Assembly (NCBI GenBank): GCA_903884915.1 | Contig: CAISGS010000514.1 | Location: forward strand, 1 to 12,113 | Origin: an uncultured Caulobacteraceae bacterium | GTDB taxonomy: Bacteria > Pseudomonadota > Alphaproteobacteria > Caulobacterales > Caulobacteraceae | Reading direction: 5' to 3' | DNA length: 12,113 bases | Shown: one piece after another, positions 1-7,535 of the stretch | Numbering within the stretch: position 1 is the stretch's first letter | How the letters are laid out: each line of letters begins with the position of its first letter | Position numbers and translations under genes: made by a program | The notes under the pieces: model-generated | What the model was told of the DNA's origin: nothing | Databases searched by the model: none | Seen by the model: only the letters and a program-made list of their open reading frames with translations

Positions 1-990
1 CTTGATCAGTTCGGTGGCAAAGACCTTGGTATAGCTCGGCGTCGCAGCCGGGGTCTTGGCTTGCTTGCCGGTCACGACATCGAACTTGACCACACCATGG
101 TACTTGTCGGCGGCATTTTCAGCCGGGGCATAGCCCTTGCCCTTTTGCGTTACAACATGAACCAAGACAGGGCGATCATTGAATTCTTTGGCATTCTTCA
201 GAACCTGGATCAGGTTGTCCAGATCGTGTCCGTCGATTGGGCCTATGTAATAGAAGCCAAGCTCTTCGAAGAATGTGCCGCCGGTGACCATGCCGCGGGC
301 AAATTCCTCAGCCTTGCGCGCAGCCTCTTGCAGGGGCTTGGGCAGGGCCCCGGCCATGGTCTTGCCGAGCTTGCGCAGGGACTGATAGCCGCCGCCTGAA
401 ACAAGCCTGGCCATATAGGCGCTCATGCCGCCGACAGGGGGCGCGATCGACATGTCATTGTCGTTGAGGACGACGATCAACTGCTTGGTCGTCTCGGCGG
501 CATTGTTCATGGCCTCATAGGCCATGCCCGCGCTCATCGAGCCATCACCGATAACCGCAATCACCTTATTGTTGTCGCCGCGCTGGTCGCGGGCGGCGCA
601 GAAGCCAAGGGCGGCTGATATCGAGGTCGCTGCGTGGGCCGCGCCGAAAGCATCATACTCGCTCTCGGCCCGCTTGGTGAAACCCGACAGGCCGCCGCCT
701 TGGCGCAGGGTGCGCATGCGGTCGCGGCGTCCGGTGAGGATCTTGTGCGGATAGGCCTGATGGCCCACGTCCCAGATCAGGATGTCGCGAGGGGTCTCGA
801 ACACGTGGTGTAGGGCAACGGTCAGCTCAACCACGCCAAGGCCAGCGCCCAGATGGCCGCCCGTGGTCGATACCGCGTCAATCATCTCGGCCCGAACCTC
901 ATCGGCCAACTGACGAAGCTGGCCAAGCGCCATGCCCCGCGTGTCCGCAGGCATCGTCACAGTGTCGAGAAGGGGCGTGTTGGAAACCAT
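1..990 (-). CDS. dxs: 1-deoxy-D-xylulose-5-phosphate synthase, N-terminal half (partial)
   Basis: Dxs condenses pyruvate and glyceraldehyde 3-phosphate, with thiamine diphosphate, to 1-deoxy-D-xylulose 5-phosphate. This is the first step of the MEP isoprenoid pathway and also feeds thiamine and pyridoxal synthesis. The window holds 330 codons, about half of a family protein of roughly 640 residues; the rest lies beyond position 1. Visible motifs are GGHLGAGLG (44-52), [15 protein letters not shown] (74-88), the [12 protein letters not shown] segment (118-129) and the thiamine-diphosphate motif starting [16 protein letters not shown] (148-163). The ATG at 990 is the only sensible start, because an in-frame stop lies 30 nt upstream. 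No strong Shine-Dalgarno sequence is visible. It follows ispA by 56 nt on the same strand, which fits a shared isoprenoid transcription unit. The identification is secure; the truncation is only the window edge. Confidence 0.97.
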   Translation of the reverse strand, partial: MVSNTPLLDTVTMPADTRGMALGQLRQLADEVRAEMIDAVSTTGGHLGAGLGVVELTVALHHVFETPRDILIWDVGHQAYPHKILTGRRDRMRTLRQGGGLSGFTKRAESEYDAFGAAHAATSISAALGFCAARDQRGDNNKVIAVIGDGSMSAGMAYEAMNNAAETTKQLIVVLNDNDMSIAPPVGGMSAYMARLVSGGGYQSLRKLGKTMAGALPKPLQEAARKAEEFARGMVTGGTFFEELGFYYIGPIDGHDLDNLIQVLKNAKEFNDRPVLVHVVTQKGKGYAPAENAADKYHGVVKFDVVTGKQAKTPAATPSYTKVFATELIK

Positions 991-998
991 GATGCGTT

Positions 999-1013
999 CG
1001 GACTTAGGGTCCG
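999..1013. repeat. Small inverted repeat in the ispA-dxs gap
   Basis: CGGAC and GTCCG flank a 5-nt loop just upstream of the dxs ATG (8 nt from it). In the dxs transcript this could form a short 5-bp hairpin near the ribosome entry site. It has no run of U after it, so it does not look like an intrinsic terminator. The functional meaning is uncertain and it may be chance. Confidence 0.3.
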
Positions 1014-1046
1014 ATCCTTACAGAAAATTGAGAGCCATACAGACGG

Positions 1047-1949
1047 TCAGGAGCGACGATCTAGCACGAAATCGACGCTGTCCTTTAGAAATCTGGCGCG
1101 ATTACCGAAGGGGGCAAGGTGGGCGCGGGCCTGATCGGCCAGCATCTGCACCCGCTCTCGCGCCGGTTCGAGGCCCAGCAGGGTGACAAAGTTGGCCTTG
1201 CCCTTGGCCGCATCCTTGCCGCCCGCCGCCTTACCGAGCAGTTCGGCCTCGCCTTCGGCGTCGAGAAGGTCGTCGACGATCTGATAGGCGAGGCCCAAAT
1301 CATGGGCAAAGCCCAGCAGGGCGTGCTGTTCCTTGTCGCTCGCGCGGGCCAAGATCAAAGGTATTTCAAAGGCATAGGTGATGAGCGCGCCGGTCTTTAG
1401 CCGCTGCATCCGTGCTGCGGTCCCCAGATCATCGGGCACACCCAAAATGTCGATCATCTGACCACCGGCCATGCCGGTAGCCCCCGAGGCGACGGCGAGC
1501 CGATAGAGCAGTTGGGCCCGAATATTGCCGTCTTCGTGCGTATCGGGATGGGCCATAATCTCAAATGCGACAGACTGTAGCGCGTCGCCGACCAGAACAG
1601 CGGTGGCCTCATCATAGGCCCTGTGAACCGTCGGGCGGCCTCGGCGCAGATCGTCATCATCCATGCAGGGTAGGTCGTCATGGACCAGACTGTAGGCGTG
1701 GATACACTCAAGCGCGCAGGCGGCGCGAAGGACGGACCGCTCCTCGAGGTCAAACATCTCGGCCGCTTCGAGGGCAAAGAAGGGCCGAAGGCGCTTACCC
1801 GGACCGAGGGCGGCATAGCGCATCGCCTCCATCAGCCGCTGCTCTGGCCCATCCGAGCGCGGCAGCAACTCATCCAGCGCGACAGTCACCAGATCTGCGG
1901 CGCGCGCAATCCGGTCGCGCAGGTCCAAGGCATCAGGGGCGGAACTCAA
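1047..1949 (-). CDS. ispA: Farnesyl diphosphate synthase (short-chain polyprenyl synthetase)
   Basis: This 300-residue protein is a trans-isoprenyl diphosphate synthase that adds isopentenyl units to dimethylallyl and geranyl diphosphate, giving farnesyl diphosphate for quinones and undecaprenyl lipid carriers. Seen in the sequence: GKRLRP (51-56), the first aspartate-rich motif DDLPCMD (91-97) with the two-residue insertion typical of bacterial farnesyl synthases, the RLKTGALI lysine motif (183-190), and the second aspartate motif YQIVDDLLD (222-230). Length is normal for IspA. The start appears to be TTG, overlapping the TGA of the upstream csaA-like gene by 4 nt, which implies translational coupling; the next in-frame ATG lies inside the fold (residue 40) and would remove conserved sequence. 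A geranylgeranyl product cannot be excluded from sequence alone, but the neighbouring dxs and xseB match the usual xseB-ispA-dxs cluster. Confidence 0.95.
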   Translation of the reverse strand: MSSAPDALDLRDRIARAADLVTVALDELLPRSDGPEQRLMEAMRYAALGPGKRLRPFFALEAAEMFDLEERSVLRAACALECIHAYSLVHDDLPCMDDDDLRRGRPTVHRAYDEATAVLVGDALQSVAFEIMAHPDTHEDGNIRAQLLYRLAVASGATGMAGGQMIDILGVPDDLGTAARMQRLKTGALITYAFEIPLILARASDKEQHALLGFAHDLGLAYQIVDDLLDAEGEAELLGKAAGGKDAAKGKANFVTLLGLEPARERVQMLADQARAHLAPFGNRARFLKDSVDFVLDRRS

Positions 1950-2296
1950 AACAGACGCCCCCCATTGGGAACAGCCCGATCAACATCGACCAGAACCACA
2001 TGGCCATGGGGATCGGGGAAGCCGAGGCAGAGCACCTCAGACATGAAGGGCCCAATCTGGCGCGGCGCGAAATTGACCACGGCGGCGACCCGGCGGCCGA
2101 TCAGTTCATCAAGGACATAGTGCTGGGTAATCTGAGCCGAGGACCGCTTGATGCCAATCTCTGGGCCGAAATCGATGGTCAGCTTGAAGGCGGGCTTGCG
2201 CGCCTCAGGAAAGGGCTCGGCCTTAAGGATCGTGCCGACACGGATATCGACCCGGTCGAAATCGTCGATGGTGATGGTGGGCGCAGCGGCGGTCAT
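1946..2296 (-). CDS. csaA: CsaA-type tRNA-binding-domain protein
   Basis: The 116-residue protein is a stand-alone tRNA-binding OB fold like that at the N-terminus of bacterial PheT and the C-terminus of many MetG proteins. CsaA has been described as a dimeric chaperone with export-related activity in Bacillus and as a tRNA-binding protein; its role in proteobacteria is poorly settled. Visible family signatures are [20 protein letters not shown] (15-34), the KRSSAQIT segment (50-57), [20 protein letters not shown] (73-92) and the C-terminal PNGGRLF. Length matches the single-domain family. It starts 8 nt after xseB and its stop overlaps the start of ispA, so it is probably made from the same mRNA as both. 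The assignment to the family is firm; the cellular role is inferred. Confidence 0.9.
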   Translation of the reverse strand: MTAAAPTITIDDFDRVDIRVGTILKAEPFPEARKPAFKLTIDFGPEIGIKRSSAQITQHYVLDELIGRRVAAVVNFAPRQIGPFMSEVLCLGFPDPHGHVVLVDVDRAVPNGGRLF

Positions 2297-2304
2297 GCCG
2301 GGCT

Positions 2305-2547
2305 CTAGTTAAATTCGGCGGGCTCTGAGCCCACGGCACCTTGAGCACCGACAACAATCTTTTCGACCCGCAGGCGGGCGGCTTCGAGCTTGGCTTCGCA
2401 ATGGGCCTTGAGGGCCGCGCCGCGCTCATAGACCTCGATTGAACGCTCGAGCGGCGCCTGACCGGATTCCAGTTCCGCGACGATCTTTTCCAACTCGGCG
2501 AGGGCCTGTTCGAAGCTGAGGGCGGCGATGTCAGTGGCGGTGGTCAT
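2305..2547 (-). CDS. xseB: Exodeoxyribonuclease VII small subunit
   Basis: XseB binds the large subunit XseA in the cytoplasm to form exonuclease VII, which degrades single-stranded DNA from both ends. The 80-residue protein shows the characteristic helical core, from [19 protein letters not shown] (11-29) through [20 protein letters not shown] (31-50) to the [14 protein letters not shown] segment. Length is typical. The ATG at 2547 is preceded by a GGAG Shine-Dalgarno core with a 5-nt spacer, supporting this start. xseA is not in the window. The gene heads the tight cluster xseB-csaA-ispA(-dxs), a common arrangement in which xseB precedes ispA. A promoter may lie in the 57-nt gap upstream, but none was clear. 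Confidence 0.95.
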   Translation of the reverse strand: MTTATDIAALSFEQALAELEKIVAELESGQAPLERSIEVYERGAALKAHCEAKLEAARLRVEKIVVGAQGAVGSEPAEFN

Positions 2548-2604
2548 GCGGTCTCCGGTCCTAATCCATCACCCTCGGGGCAATGGTCGTCTGTCGGTTC
2601 AAGC

Positions 2605-3237
2605 TTAGCGCCGAACAAAGTGCTTTTGGGCCCAGTAGTTGTAGCCCTGATCCTTGACCAACTTCCAGCCCAGACGTTTCAATTCCAGACCGATCATTTC
2701 GTTAAAGAATCCGTGGGCGACGACCAGAACGCTACGGCCCTGATCGCCCATTTCGCTCAATTGCCGCGCAGCCTCAGCGGCACGAACCGTCGCCTCAGCG
2801 CGGCTTTCCTGCCCAGAGTGATGGTTGAAGAACCACCACCAGAAGCGCGACAGAAATCCCCAATGTCTCGGTGACATCCGCACAATGCTTGGAAAGGGCG
2901 GCGGGGGAAGGGGCGCTTCGATGAACAGGGCGTCAGAGCTAAAGGCCCGGCCATCACAAACCGCCTGCGCGCTCTCTATCGCGCGGGGGCGGGTGGAGGC
3001 GATGATGACGTCTGCCGTTTTGCCGATGGCAACCAAGTCGGCCGGAGGCGTCTGCCCCGCCTTCAGGCTGCCCTCTTCATATTGTGCCCACCAGGACAGG
3101 TAGCCCTTGGGGGGCAGTTTGATCTTGCGCGACAGGGCGGGCTCACCATGCCGGACCAAGACGATGCGCACGGGCGCGCTCGCACCCGAACGGGCGGTTG
3201 GCAGGTCAGACGGGTTCGGCGACGGTTCAGTAGCCAT
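2605..3237 (-). CDS. Histidine phosphatase (phosphoglycerate mutase-like) family protein
   Basis: This 210-residue cytoplasmic protein belongs to the histidine phosphatase superfamily, which transfers a phosphoryl group through a catalytic histidine. The key residues are present: the RHGE motif (29-32) with the nucleophilic histidine 30, the second arginine in STRPRAIESA (81-90), a candidate acid Glu107, and the second histidine in VVAHGFFNEMIG (172-183). The substrate cannot be told from sequence. Between the acid and the last motif there is an aromatic insertion (residues 126-138, WGFLSRFWWWFFN) that could be a membrane-facing or substrate-lid element. The gene sits 42 nt after the deacetylase-like gene and 57 nt before xseB on the same strand. 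A phosphoglycerate mutase or an alpha-ribazole phosphatase role is possible but unsupported. Confidence 0.85.
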   Translation of the reverse strand: MATEPSPNPSDLPTARSGASAPVRIVLVRHGEPALSRKIKLPPKGYLSWWAQYEEGSLKAGQTPPADLVAIGKTADVIIASTRPRAIESAQAVCDGRAFSSDALFIEAPLPPPPFPSIVRMSPRHWGFLSRFWWWFFNHHSGQESRAEATVRAAEAARQLSEMGDQGRSVLVVAHGFFNEMIGLELKRLGWKLVKDQGYNYWAQKHFVRR

Positions 3238-3247
3238 TTTGCTGTGT

Positions 3248-3277
3248 TCTTAGAACGACGAGATTCGCGATCTAAGA
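3248..3277. repeat. Intergenic inverted repeat between deacetylase and phosphatase genes
   Basis: A 7-bp inverted repeat (TCTTAGA ... TCTAAGA) with a 16-nt spacer fills most of the 42-nt gap. In the minus-strand transcript it could form a weak A/T-rich stem. It lacks a U-tract, so it is not a convincing terminator; it could be an operator or chance. Confidence 0.25.
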
Positions 3278-3279
3278 CT

Positions 3280-4200
3280 TCACCCCTCCTGCAAGGCGCG
3301 GACATGCGCCAATGCTGATTGCCCCAAGGCCTCTAGGTCGTACCCGCCCTCGAGCGAGGACACAACCCGCCCCGCACAATGACGCCGTGCGACGGTCAAG
3401 ATGGCGCGGGTTGCCCAAGCATAATCTTCGGCTTGCAGGGACTGTCCGCCGAGCGGATCGCGTGCGTGGGCATCGAAGCCTGCCGAGATCAAAATGAGGT
3501 CAGGAGCGAAATCATCCAAGGCGGGCATCATGTCTTCAAAGCGCTTTTGCCATTGGGATCTTGGGGCATGGGGCGGCACGGTGCGATTGACGACATTGCC
3601 GACCCCTGTCTCGGACGGATCACCGGTGCCGGGATAGAGCGGGGCCTGATGGATCGAGGCCAGAAACAGACTGGCGTCGCTTTCCACCACAGCTTGGGTG
3701 CCGTTGCCGTGATGGACATCAAAATCGACGATGGCCACGCGGGCGAGGCCGAGGCTCTGGGCCACCCGCGCAGCGACGGCCACATTGCTAAAGACGCAAA
3801 AGCCCATGGCTGTATCGGGCTCTGCATGGTGCCCCGGTGGGCGGACGGCGCAGAAGGCCCGGTCATGATTGCCATTGACGACACCCCTGACCGCATCAAT
3901 CACGGCGCCAGCCGCGCGCCGTGCGGCGGCGACACTGCCCGGCGATAGGAACGTGTCAGGGTCCAGCTCGTGCAGGCCTTGAAGGGGCGAGGCGGCGATG
4001 AGGCGGTCTAGATGGGCGCGGGGGTGAACCCGTTGCAAGTCATCCAAAGACGCAAGGCTGGCTTCTCGACGCAGCAGGCTTAAGTCCGACGCATCGGCCA
4101 AGGCATCGAGCACGGCCCCCAAGCGCTGTGAACGCTCAGGGTGGCCGGGGCCGGGTTGATGGTGCTCCATGTCAGCATGGGAGTAGAGCGCAAGGGTCAT
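3280..4200 (-). CDS. Histone deacetylase-family (class II type) zinc hydrolase
   Basis: The 306-residue protein is a bacterial member of the arginase/deacetylase fold that hydrolyses acetyl groups from lysine, polyamines or small acetylated amines using one zinc ion. Visible motifs: [10 protein letters not shown] (17-26), the paired histidines in RPPGHHAEP (120-128), [15 protein letters not shown] (155-169) with zinc ligands Asp161 and His163, [14 protein letters not shown] (239-252) with ligand Asp243, and EGGYD (284-288) with the catalytic-loop Tyr287. All active-site residues are present, so the enzyme should be active; the substrate is unknown. Length is normal for the family. It is the first gene of the left-hand minus-strand group and starts 52 nt after the flgH stop. 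AcuC-like or acetylpolyamine amidohydrolase activity are alternatives. Confidence 0.93.
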   Translation of the reverse strand: MTLALYSHADMEHHQPGPGHPERSQRLGAVLDALADASDLSLLRREASLASLDDLQRVHPRAHLDRLIAASPLQGLHELDPDTFLSPGSVAAARRAAGAVIDAVRGVVNGNHDRAFCAVRPPGHHAEPDTAMGFCVFSNVAVAARVAQSLGLARVAIVDFDVHHGNGTQAVVESDASLFLASIHQAPLYPGTGDPSETGVGNVVNRTVPPHAPRSQWQKRFEDMMPALDDFAPDLILISAGFDAHARDPLGGQSLQAEDYAWATRAILTVARRHCAGRVVSSLEGGYDLEALGQSALAHVRALQEG

Positions 4201-4206
4201 GGGCCT

Positions 4207-4236
4207 ATGCTAGCAGACCCCATGCCATCGGCTCAA
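4207..4236 (-). promoter_or_regulatory. Possible housekeeping promoter for the deacetylase gene
   Basis: In the 52-nt gap after flgH, reading on the minus strand, TTGAGCC (4230-4236) and GCTAGCAT (4207-4214) resemble the Caulobacter housekeeping consensus TTGACGS / GCTANAWC, with a 15-nt spacer that is slightly long. If real, transcription would start at or very near the ATG, giving a leaderless or near-leaderless mRNA. The match is imperfect and the call is tentative; readthrough from the flagellar operon is the alternative. Confidence 0.3.
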
Positions 4237-4252
4237 TCAGACTTCACTCAAA

Positions 4253-5023
4253 TCAGAAGGGCGAGAAGGTCTCGATCAAGGCCTGACCTGCGGGGGTCTT
4301 TTGCATGCGACTGATGTCGCCTCGGCCACCATAGGAGATGCGGGCTTCTGCAATTTGCGTGTGCTTAATGGTGTTGGTCGAGGTGATGTCCTCAGGACGC
4401 ACGATCCCGGCAACTGTCAATTCTCGCACCTCGCCATTGGTGCGAACCTCTTGGCGGCCCTGAATGATCATATTGCCGTTGGGCAGGACCTGAGAGACCA
4501 GAGCCGCGACGGTGAGGGAGATCTTTTCCTGCCGCTTGACCGAGCCGCTGCCCGAACCGGTGGTCGTACCCCCAAAGTTGAGGCCCGGTTCGGCATCGAA
4601 GCCGGGTGGCAATAGCCGTCCAATTGAGGAGTTGAGACCAAACAGCCCTCCGACTTGACCCGTCGTCGTGCTGTTGCGTGACCGGTCGGTTGCGTTGGAA
4701 ACATCCGCGCTATCGTCGATCTCGATCTGGACGGTGAGGATATCGCCGATCCGGCTGGCGCGCTGATCGATGAAGAAGGCTCTCGCACCGTTGCGCCACA
4801 AGGAATTGGCCGAGGCCGGTCCGGTTTCCCGCGAGGTCGGCTGCATCATAACCTGTTGATATTGCGGCACCAACTGGGCGGGATAGCCCATCGGGGCCAT
4901 CTCAGGCCCTCGGACGGCACTCGTCACTGTTGAGCAGGCCGCCATAGGCAGGGCCATAAGGACGATCAGTGAACGAAGCGTTTTGGCAGATGTCATCGGA
5001 TGAACTCGCTTACTCAGGATCAT
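4253..5023 (-). CDS. flgH: Flagellar L-ring lipoprotein FlgH
   Basis: FlgH forms the outer-membrane L ring around the flagellar rod. The protein has 256 residues from the ATG at 5023, which overlaps the flgA stop by 4 nt. A lipoprotein signal ends in the lipobox MAAC, so Cys30 would be lipidated after cleavage. A second ATG at codon 10 gives a more standard 20-residue signal peptide, so the real start may be 4996; neither has a strong Shine-Dalgarno. The mature part shows the FlgH core: SLWRNGARAFFIDQRASRIG, DILTVQIEI, the glycine/serine-rich middle (about 152-160), QEKISLTVAALVSQVLPNGN and the conserved ending with the YGGRGDIS segment. It is the last gene of the flgF-flgG-flgA-flgH operon. 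Confidence 0.96.
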   Translation of the reverse strand: MILSKRVHPMTSAKTLRSLIVLMALPMAACSTVTSAVRGPEMAPMGYPAQLVPQYQQVMMQPTSRETGPASANSLWRNGARAFFIDQRASRIGDILTVQIEIDDSADVSNATDRSRNSTTTGQVGGLFGLNSSIGRLLPPGFDAEPGLNFGGTTTGSGSGSVKRQEKISLTVAALVSQVLPNGNMIIQGRQEVRTNGEVRELTVAGIVRPEDITSTNTIKHTQIAEARISYGGRGDISRMQKTPAGQALIETFSPF

Positions 5024-5823
5024 TGGGCGAAAGCTAAGCGGCGCGAGGTTGACTCGCGGCGAACTTGGGCGGCTTCAGGACCGATCAGGGCCTTGCCCGG
5101 ACCGGTCGCCACCGCTTCGATGGACTTTTTAGAGCTGGTATTTTGGAGGGTGAAGAGCTCGCCCACGGCGGCATTGCCCATGGCCTTGGCCTCCAGGCTG
5201 AGGACGATGCTGCCGTCGCGATAGATAACCTGCACCAAGTCATCGCGGCGGATCACCAAGGGGGCCAGAAGGTCACGGCTTGATACGGCTTGGCCCGTGC
5301 GCAGGGGGCGCTTGACGCTCAGACCAATCACATCGTCGGCACTGCGCGGCGCATCGCTCGGCACGGCCTGAACCAGCACTTGGCTATAGGTCAGGTCTTC
5401 GGCTTGGATGATATCGCCCGAGGACAGGCTGCGGCTGTAGGTCAAGACTTCGGTCATGGCGGCTGAGGCCGAGCGAGCGGTCGCGGTCGGCCGAGCCGCC
5501 TGTGTTGTTGGCGCTGTTGGCGCGGCCTCTAACCCTGAGCGGACGATCAGACGGCGCAGGCCTGTGCTGTTGGACCAGTCGAGGCCATAACGCTGTGCCA
5601 GTCGCTGAACTTGGGTGGCATCGAGCACCTGATTGCGACCAGGCTCGACGCCGTTGGCGACCATCACATTGCCGGCCGATCCGGTATTGTCGAACAGGTC
5701 GCTGAGGGTGACTTGACCGTTGCCATCGACCAGTTCGCTGCGCAGGGTCACCGGCTGTCCGGCCAAGGCAGAACTGCTGATCAAGCTGGCGGCGAGACTG
5801 AAAGCGATGACGACGGCGCGCAT
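5020..5823 (-). CDS. flgA: Flagellar basal body P-ring formation chaperone FlgA
   Basis: FlgA is a periplasmic chaperone needed for assembly of the P ring from FlgI. The 267-residue protein begins with a clear Sec signal peptide (hydrophobic stretch 3-20, likely cleavage after ALA at 21). An N-terminal domain (about 22-98) is joined by an Ala/Thr-rich linker (about 99-122) to a SAF domain (about 123-185, LTYSRSLSSGDIIQAEDLTY onward) and a C-terminal beta region with RRDDLVQVIYRDGSIVLSLE and AVGELFTLQNTSSKKSIEA, typical of FlgA. It lies 4 nt after flgG, and the end of flgG supplies an AGGG ribosome-binding sequence; its own stop overlaps flgH. Length is in the family range once the linker is counted. 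flgI itself is not in the window. Confidence 0.95.
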   Translation of the reverse strand: MRAVVIAFSLAASLISSSALAGQPVTLRSELVDGNGQVTLSDLFDNTGSAGNVMVANGVEPGRNQVLDATQVQRLAQRYGLDWSNSTGLRRLIVRSGLEAAPTAPTTQAARPTATARSASAAMTEVLTYSRSLSSGDIIQAEDLTYSQVLVQAVPSDAPRSADDVIGLSVKRPLRTGQAVSSRDLLAPLVIRRDDLVQVIYRDGSIVLSLEAKAMGNAAVGELFTLQNTSSKKSIEAVATGPGKALIGPEAAQVRRESTSRRLAFAQ

Positions 5824-5827
5824 GACC

Positions 5828-6616
5828 CTAGCCCTTCAGTTGTGAAGCAGCGGCCAGCATCTGGTCGCTGGTGGTGATGACCTTGGAGTTCATCTCATAG
5901 GCCCGCTGGGCTACGATCAGGCTGGTAATTTCCGTCACGGCGTCGACGTTGGAAGCTTCGGTGTAGGACTGCATGATCTTGCCGACCCCTTCGACGCCGG
6001 GGGTGCCGATCACGGCTGCGCCAGAGGCACCGCTTTCAAGGTACATGTTACCGCCGATGGCTTCGAGACCGGCCTCATTGAAGAAGGTCGCCAATTGAAG
6101 CTGGCCGAGAAGGACCGGAGCGGTTGCGCCAGGTTGCACAATCTGGACCTGACCGCTGGCGGAAATGGAAATGTCCGTCGCATTTTGCGGAATGGTGATG
6201 GCGGGCTGAACCAGATAGCCGTCCTTGGTCACCAACTGGCCTTGGTCATTCTTGGAGAAGTTGCCTGCGCGCGTGTAGCCGGTTTCCCCCGAGGGCATCA
6301 GGACCTGATAGAAGCCGCGACCATCAATGGCCATGTCGAGCTTATTGCCGGTCAAGGTGGGCGTGCCCTGCTCGGTGATCCGGTAGATGGCACCGGCCTT
6401 CACGCCCGAACCAATCTGAATACCGGTCGGGACGATGGTGCCCGTATCCGATGACTGAGCGCCCATCCGCTCGATGTTCTGATAGAGCAGGTCTTGGAAT
6501 TCCGCCCGCTGACGCTTGAAGCCAATCGTATTCATGTTGGCGATGTTGTTGGAGATAACTTCAACGTTGGTCTGCTGGGCAGACATGCCCGAAGCGGCGG
6601 TGCGAAGAGCTCTCAT
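5828..6616 (-). CDS. flgG: Flagellar distal rod protein FlgG
   Basis: FlgG polymerises into the distal rod that crosses the periplasm and is exported by the flagellar type III apparatus, so it has no signal peptide. The 262-residue length is standard. The N-terminus MRALRTAASGMSAQQTNVEV and SNNIANMNTIGFK (22-34) is the conserved rod/hook motif, followed by the FlgG-type RAEFQDLLYQ segment. The central D1 region includes GYTRAGNFSKNDQGQLVTKDG, and the C-terminal helix contains VDAVTEITSLIVAQRAYEMN and ends TTSDQMLAAASQLKG. An AGGA sequence 9 nt upstream supports the ATG at 6616. It starts 31 nt after flgF ends. Confidence 0.98.
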   Translation of the reverse strand: MRALRTAASGMSAQQTNVEVISNNIANMNTIGFKRQRAEFQDLLYQNIERMGAQSSDTGTIVPTGIQIGSGVKAGAIYRITEQGTPTLTGNKLDMAIDGRGFYQVLMPSGETGYTRAGNFSKNDQGQLVTKDGYLVQPAITIPQNATDISISASGQVQIVQPGATAPVLLGQLQLATFFNEAGLEAIGGNMYLESGASGAAVIGTPGVEGVGKIMQSYTEASNVDAVTEITSLIVAQRAYEMNSKVITTSDQMLAAASQLKG

Positions 6617-6647
6617 TGCGACAATTCCTGATCGTGGGTCATGGGGT

Positions 6648-7382
6648 TCAGCTCATCTTGCCGAGGCGCGCGATGGCATCTTCGGAGAGCTTGGCGGTCT
6701 GTTCGACGAGGCGGGCCATCCGCTCATAGGCACGGCTAACCTCGATCATGTCGGTAATTTCTTTGATGGCATTGACGTTCGAGCCTTCGAGCATCCCCTG
6801 ATGCATCTGGGCTGTTGTTGCCGGGGTTGGCTGAACGTTGGAGGTGTTTCGATAGAGGCCGTTGCCCATCTTTTCGAGACTGGACATCGAGGCGAATTGA
6901 ACCGGACGAACCGCACCGATGCGCTGACCAGCTTGGCTGATGATGCCGTCTTTGCTGATACTGATCGGGCCTTTCTGGGTGTCGACCAGGATTGCGCCGC
7001 CATCGCCCACCAACTGATCACCCCGTTGTGTGGTCAGGCGGCTGCCCGCATCTAAGGTGAAGCGTCCATCGCGGGTGTAACGCGGGCCGTCAGCCGTTTC
7101 GATCTGGAAAAAGCCCTCGCCCTCGATAGCGACATCAAGGCTGTTGCCGGTCGTGCGCAGTGAACCTTGGCTAAAATCGCGCGCAAGGCCCGTGTCCAGT
7201 ACGAACTTGACGGGGGACGGGCCGCCGAGAGTCTTGGCGGGGCTCTCTGGGTCTTCTTCCAGAATGAGTTGCTCGACCTTAAAGCCGACCGTGTCTTGGT
7301 TGGCGATATTGTTGGCGACGACATCCATCTGACGGCGCAAGGTCATCTGGCGCGACAGTCCGACATACATTGCATTATCCAC
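6648..7382 (-). CDS. flgF: Flagellar proximal rod protein FlgF
   Basis: FlgF is a proximal rod subunit, exported through the flagellar type III apparatus. The preferred start is GTG at 7382, giving 244 residues beginning (V/M)DNAMYVGLSRQ, the usual FlgF N-terminus. AAGGAG lies 6 nt upstream of this GTG, while the in-frame ATG at 7409 would add nine residues, has no ribosome-binding site, and would leave only about 6 nt of leader after the predicted sigma-54 start. The rod motif ANNIANQDTVGFK is at 23-35; GEGFFQIETADGPRYTRDGR lies in the middle; the C-terminal EITDMIEVSRAYERMARLVE helix is typical. It is the first gene of the flgFGAH operon and is divergent from fliL. Confidence 0.95.
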   Translation of the reverse strand: MDNAMYVGLSRQMTLRRQMDVVANNIANQDTVGFKVEQLILEEDPESPAKTLGGPSPVKFVLDTGLARDFSQGSLRTTGNSLDVAIEGEGFFQIETADGPRYTRDGRFTLDAGSRLTTQRGDQLVGDGGAILVDTQKGPISISKDGIISQAGQRIGAVRPVQFASMSSLEKMGNGLYRNTSNVQPTPATTAQMHQGMLEGSNVNAIKEITDMIEVSRAYERMARLVEQTAKLSEDAIARLGKMS

Positions 7383-7388
7383 GGTGCG

Positions 7389-7394
7389 CTCCTT
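7389..7394 (-). promoter_or_regulatory. Ribosome-binding site that decides the flgF start
   Basis: AAGGAG sits 6 nt upstream of the GTG at 7382, an ideal Shine-Dalgarno spacing. It lies inside the longer open frame starting at the ATG at 7409, and is the main reason for choosing the GTG. Confidence 0.75.
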
Positions 7395-7426
7395 TTCCTC
7401 TTGAGCCAATTTTCACCCATAGCCTA

Positions 7427-7442
7427 TGCAAATGATGGGCCA
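7427..7442 (-). promoter_or_regulatory. Sigma-54 promoter of the flgF operon
   Basis: On the minus strand TGGCCCATCATTTGCA matches the sigma-54 consensus TGGCAC-N5-TTGCW, with the GG and GC dinucleotides exactly 10 bp apart. It predicts transcription from about 7416, giving a leader of roughly 34 nt to the GTG of flgF. In Caulobacter the rod and outer ring genes are class III genes expressed from sigma-54 promoters, so site and gene content agree. Activity would require RpoN and an enhancer-binding activator such as FlbD. Confidence 0.8.
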
Positions 7443-7477
7443 GTTTGAAAGCTGAACCATTTCAATGTAGAGTGTGG

Positions 7478-7493
7478 TTAATTTTCGCTTAGC
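7478..7493. promoter_or_regulatory. CtrA box
   Basis: TTAA-TTTTCGC-TTAGC matches the CtrA consensus TTAA-N7-TTAAC with one mismatch and exact spacing. It sits between the sigma-54 promoter of flgF and the FlbD-like palindrome, and upstream of fliL. CtrA is the cell-cycle response regulator that switches on class II flagellar genes in Caulobacterales, so fliL-fliM is the expected target. It lies further upstream of the best fliL -10 candidate than most activating CtrA sites. Confidence 0.55.
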
Positions 7494-7506
7494 AAGCGGG
7501 TTTGAC

Positions 7507-7523
7507 CCGGCAAGACCTGCCGA
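7507..7523. promoter_or_regulatory. Perfect palindrome, likely FlbD (ftr) enhancer
   Basis: CGGCA-AGACC-TGCCG (7508-7522) is a perfect 5+5 bp inverted repeat. Its centre (7515) is about 100 bp upstream of the predicted sigma-54 start of flgF, the place where FlbD-binding ftr enhancers are found in Caulobacter flagellar promoters. It is also about 65 bp upstream of the predicted fliL start, so the same element could act on fliL, for instance as a repressor site. The assignment to FlbD is inference from position and symmetry. Confidence 0.6.
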
Positions 7524-7535
7524 AATCGGGCTTGG

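Noticed and set aside
61..399. Plus-strand open frame opposite dxs
   Set aside because: The minus strand encodes conserved Dxs sequence through this stretch; the plus frame has no recognisable features.
1565..2308. 247-codon plus-strand open frame opposite ispA and the csaA-like gene
   Set aside because: It covers three clear genes on the other strand, is rich in Arg, Pro, Gly and His as expected for a shadow frame, and shows no domain.
3379..3948. 189-codon plus-strand open frame opposite the deacetylase gene
   Set aside because: Antisense to a gene with all catalytic motifs intact; no motif of its own.
7383..7409. ATG at 7409 as the flgF start
   Set aside because: It lacks a ribosome-binding site and would sit only about 6 nt from the predicted sigma-54 start, whereas the GTG at 7382 has AAGGAG at good spacing and gives the usual FlgF N-terminus.
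7502..7527. Housekeeping-type promoter TTGACCC-N11-CCGAAATC facing fliL
   Set aside because: The -10 match is only partial and it overlaps the perfect palindrome; kept as an alternative, not as a feature. It could matter if the palindrome is a repressor site.
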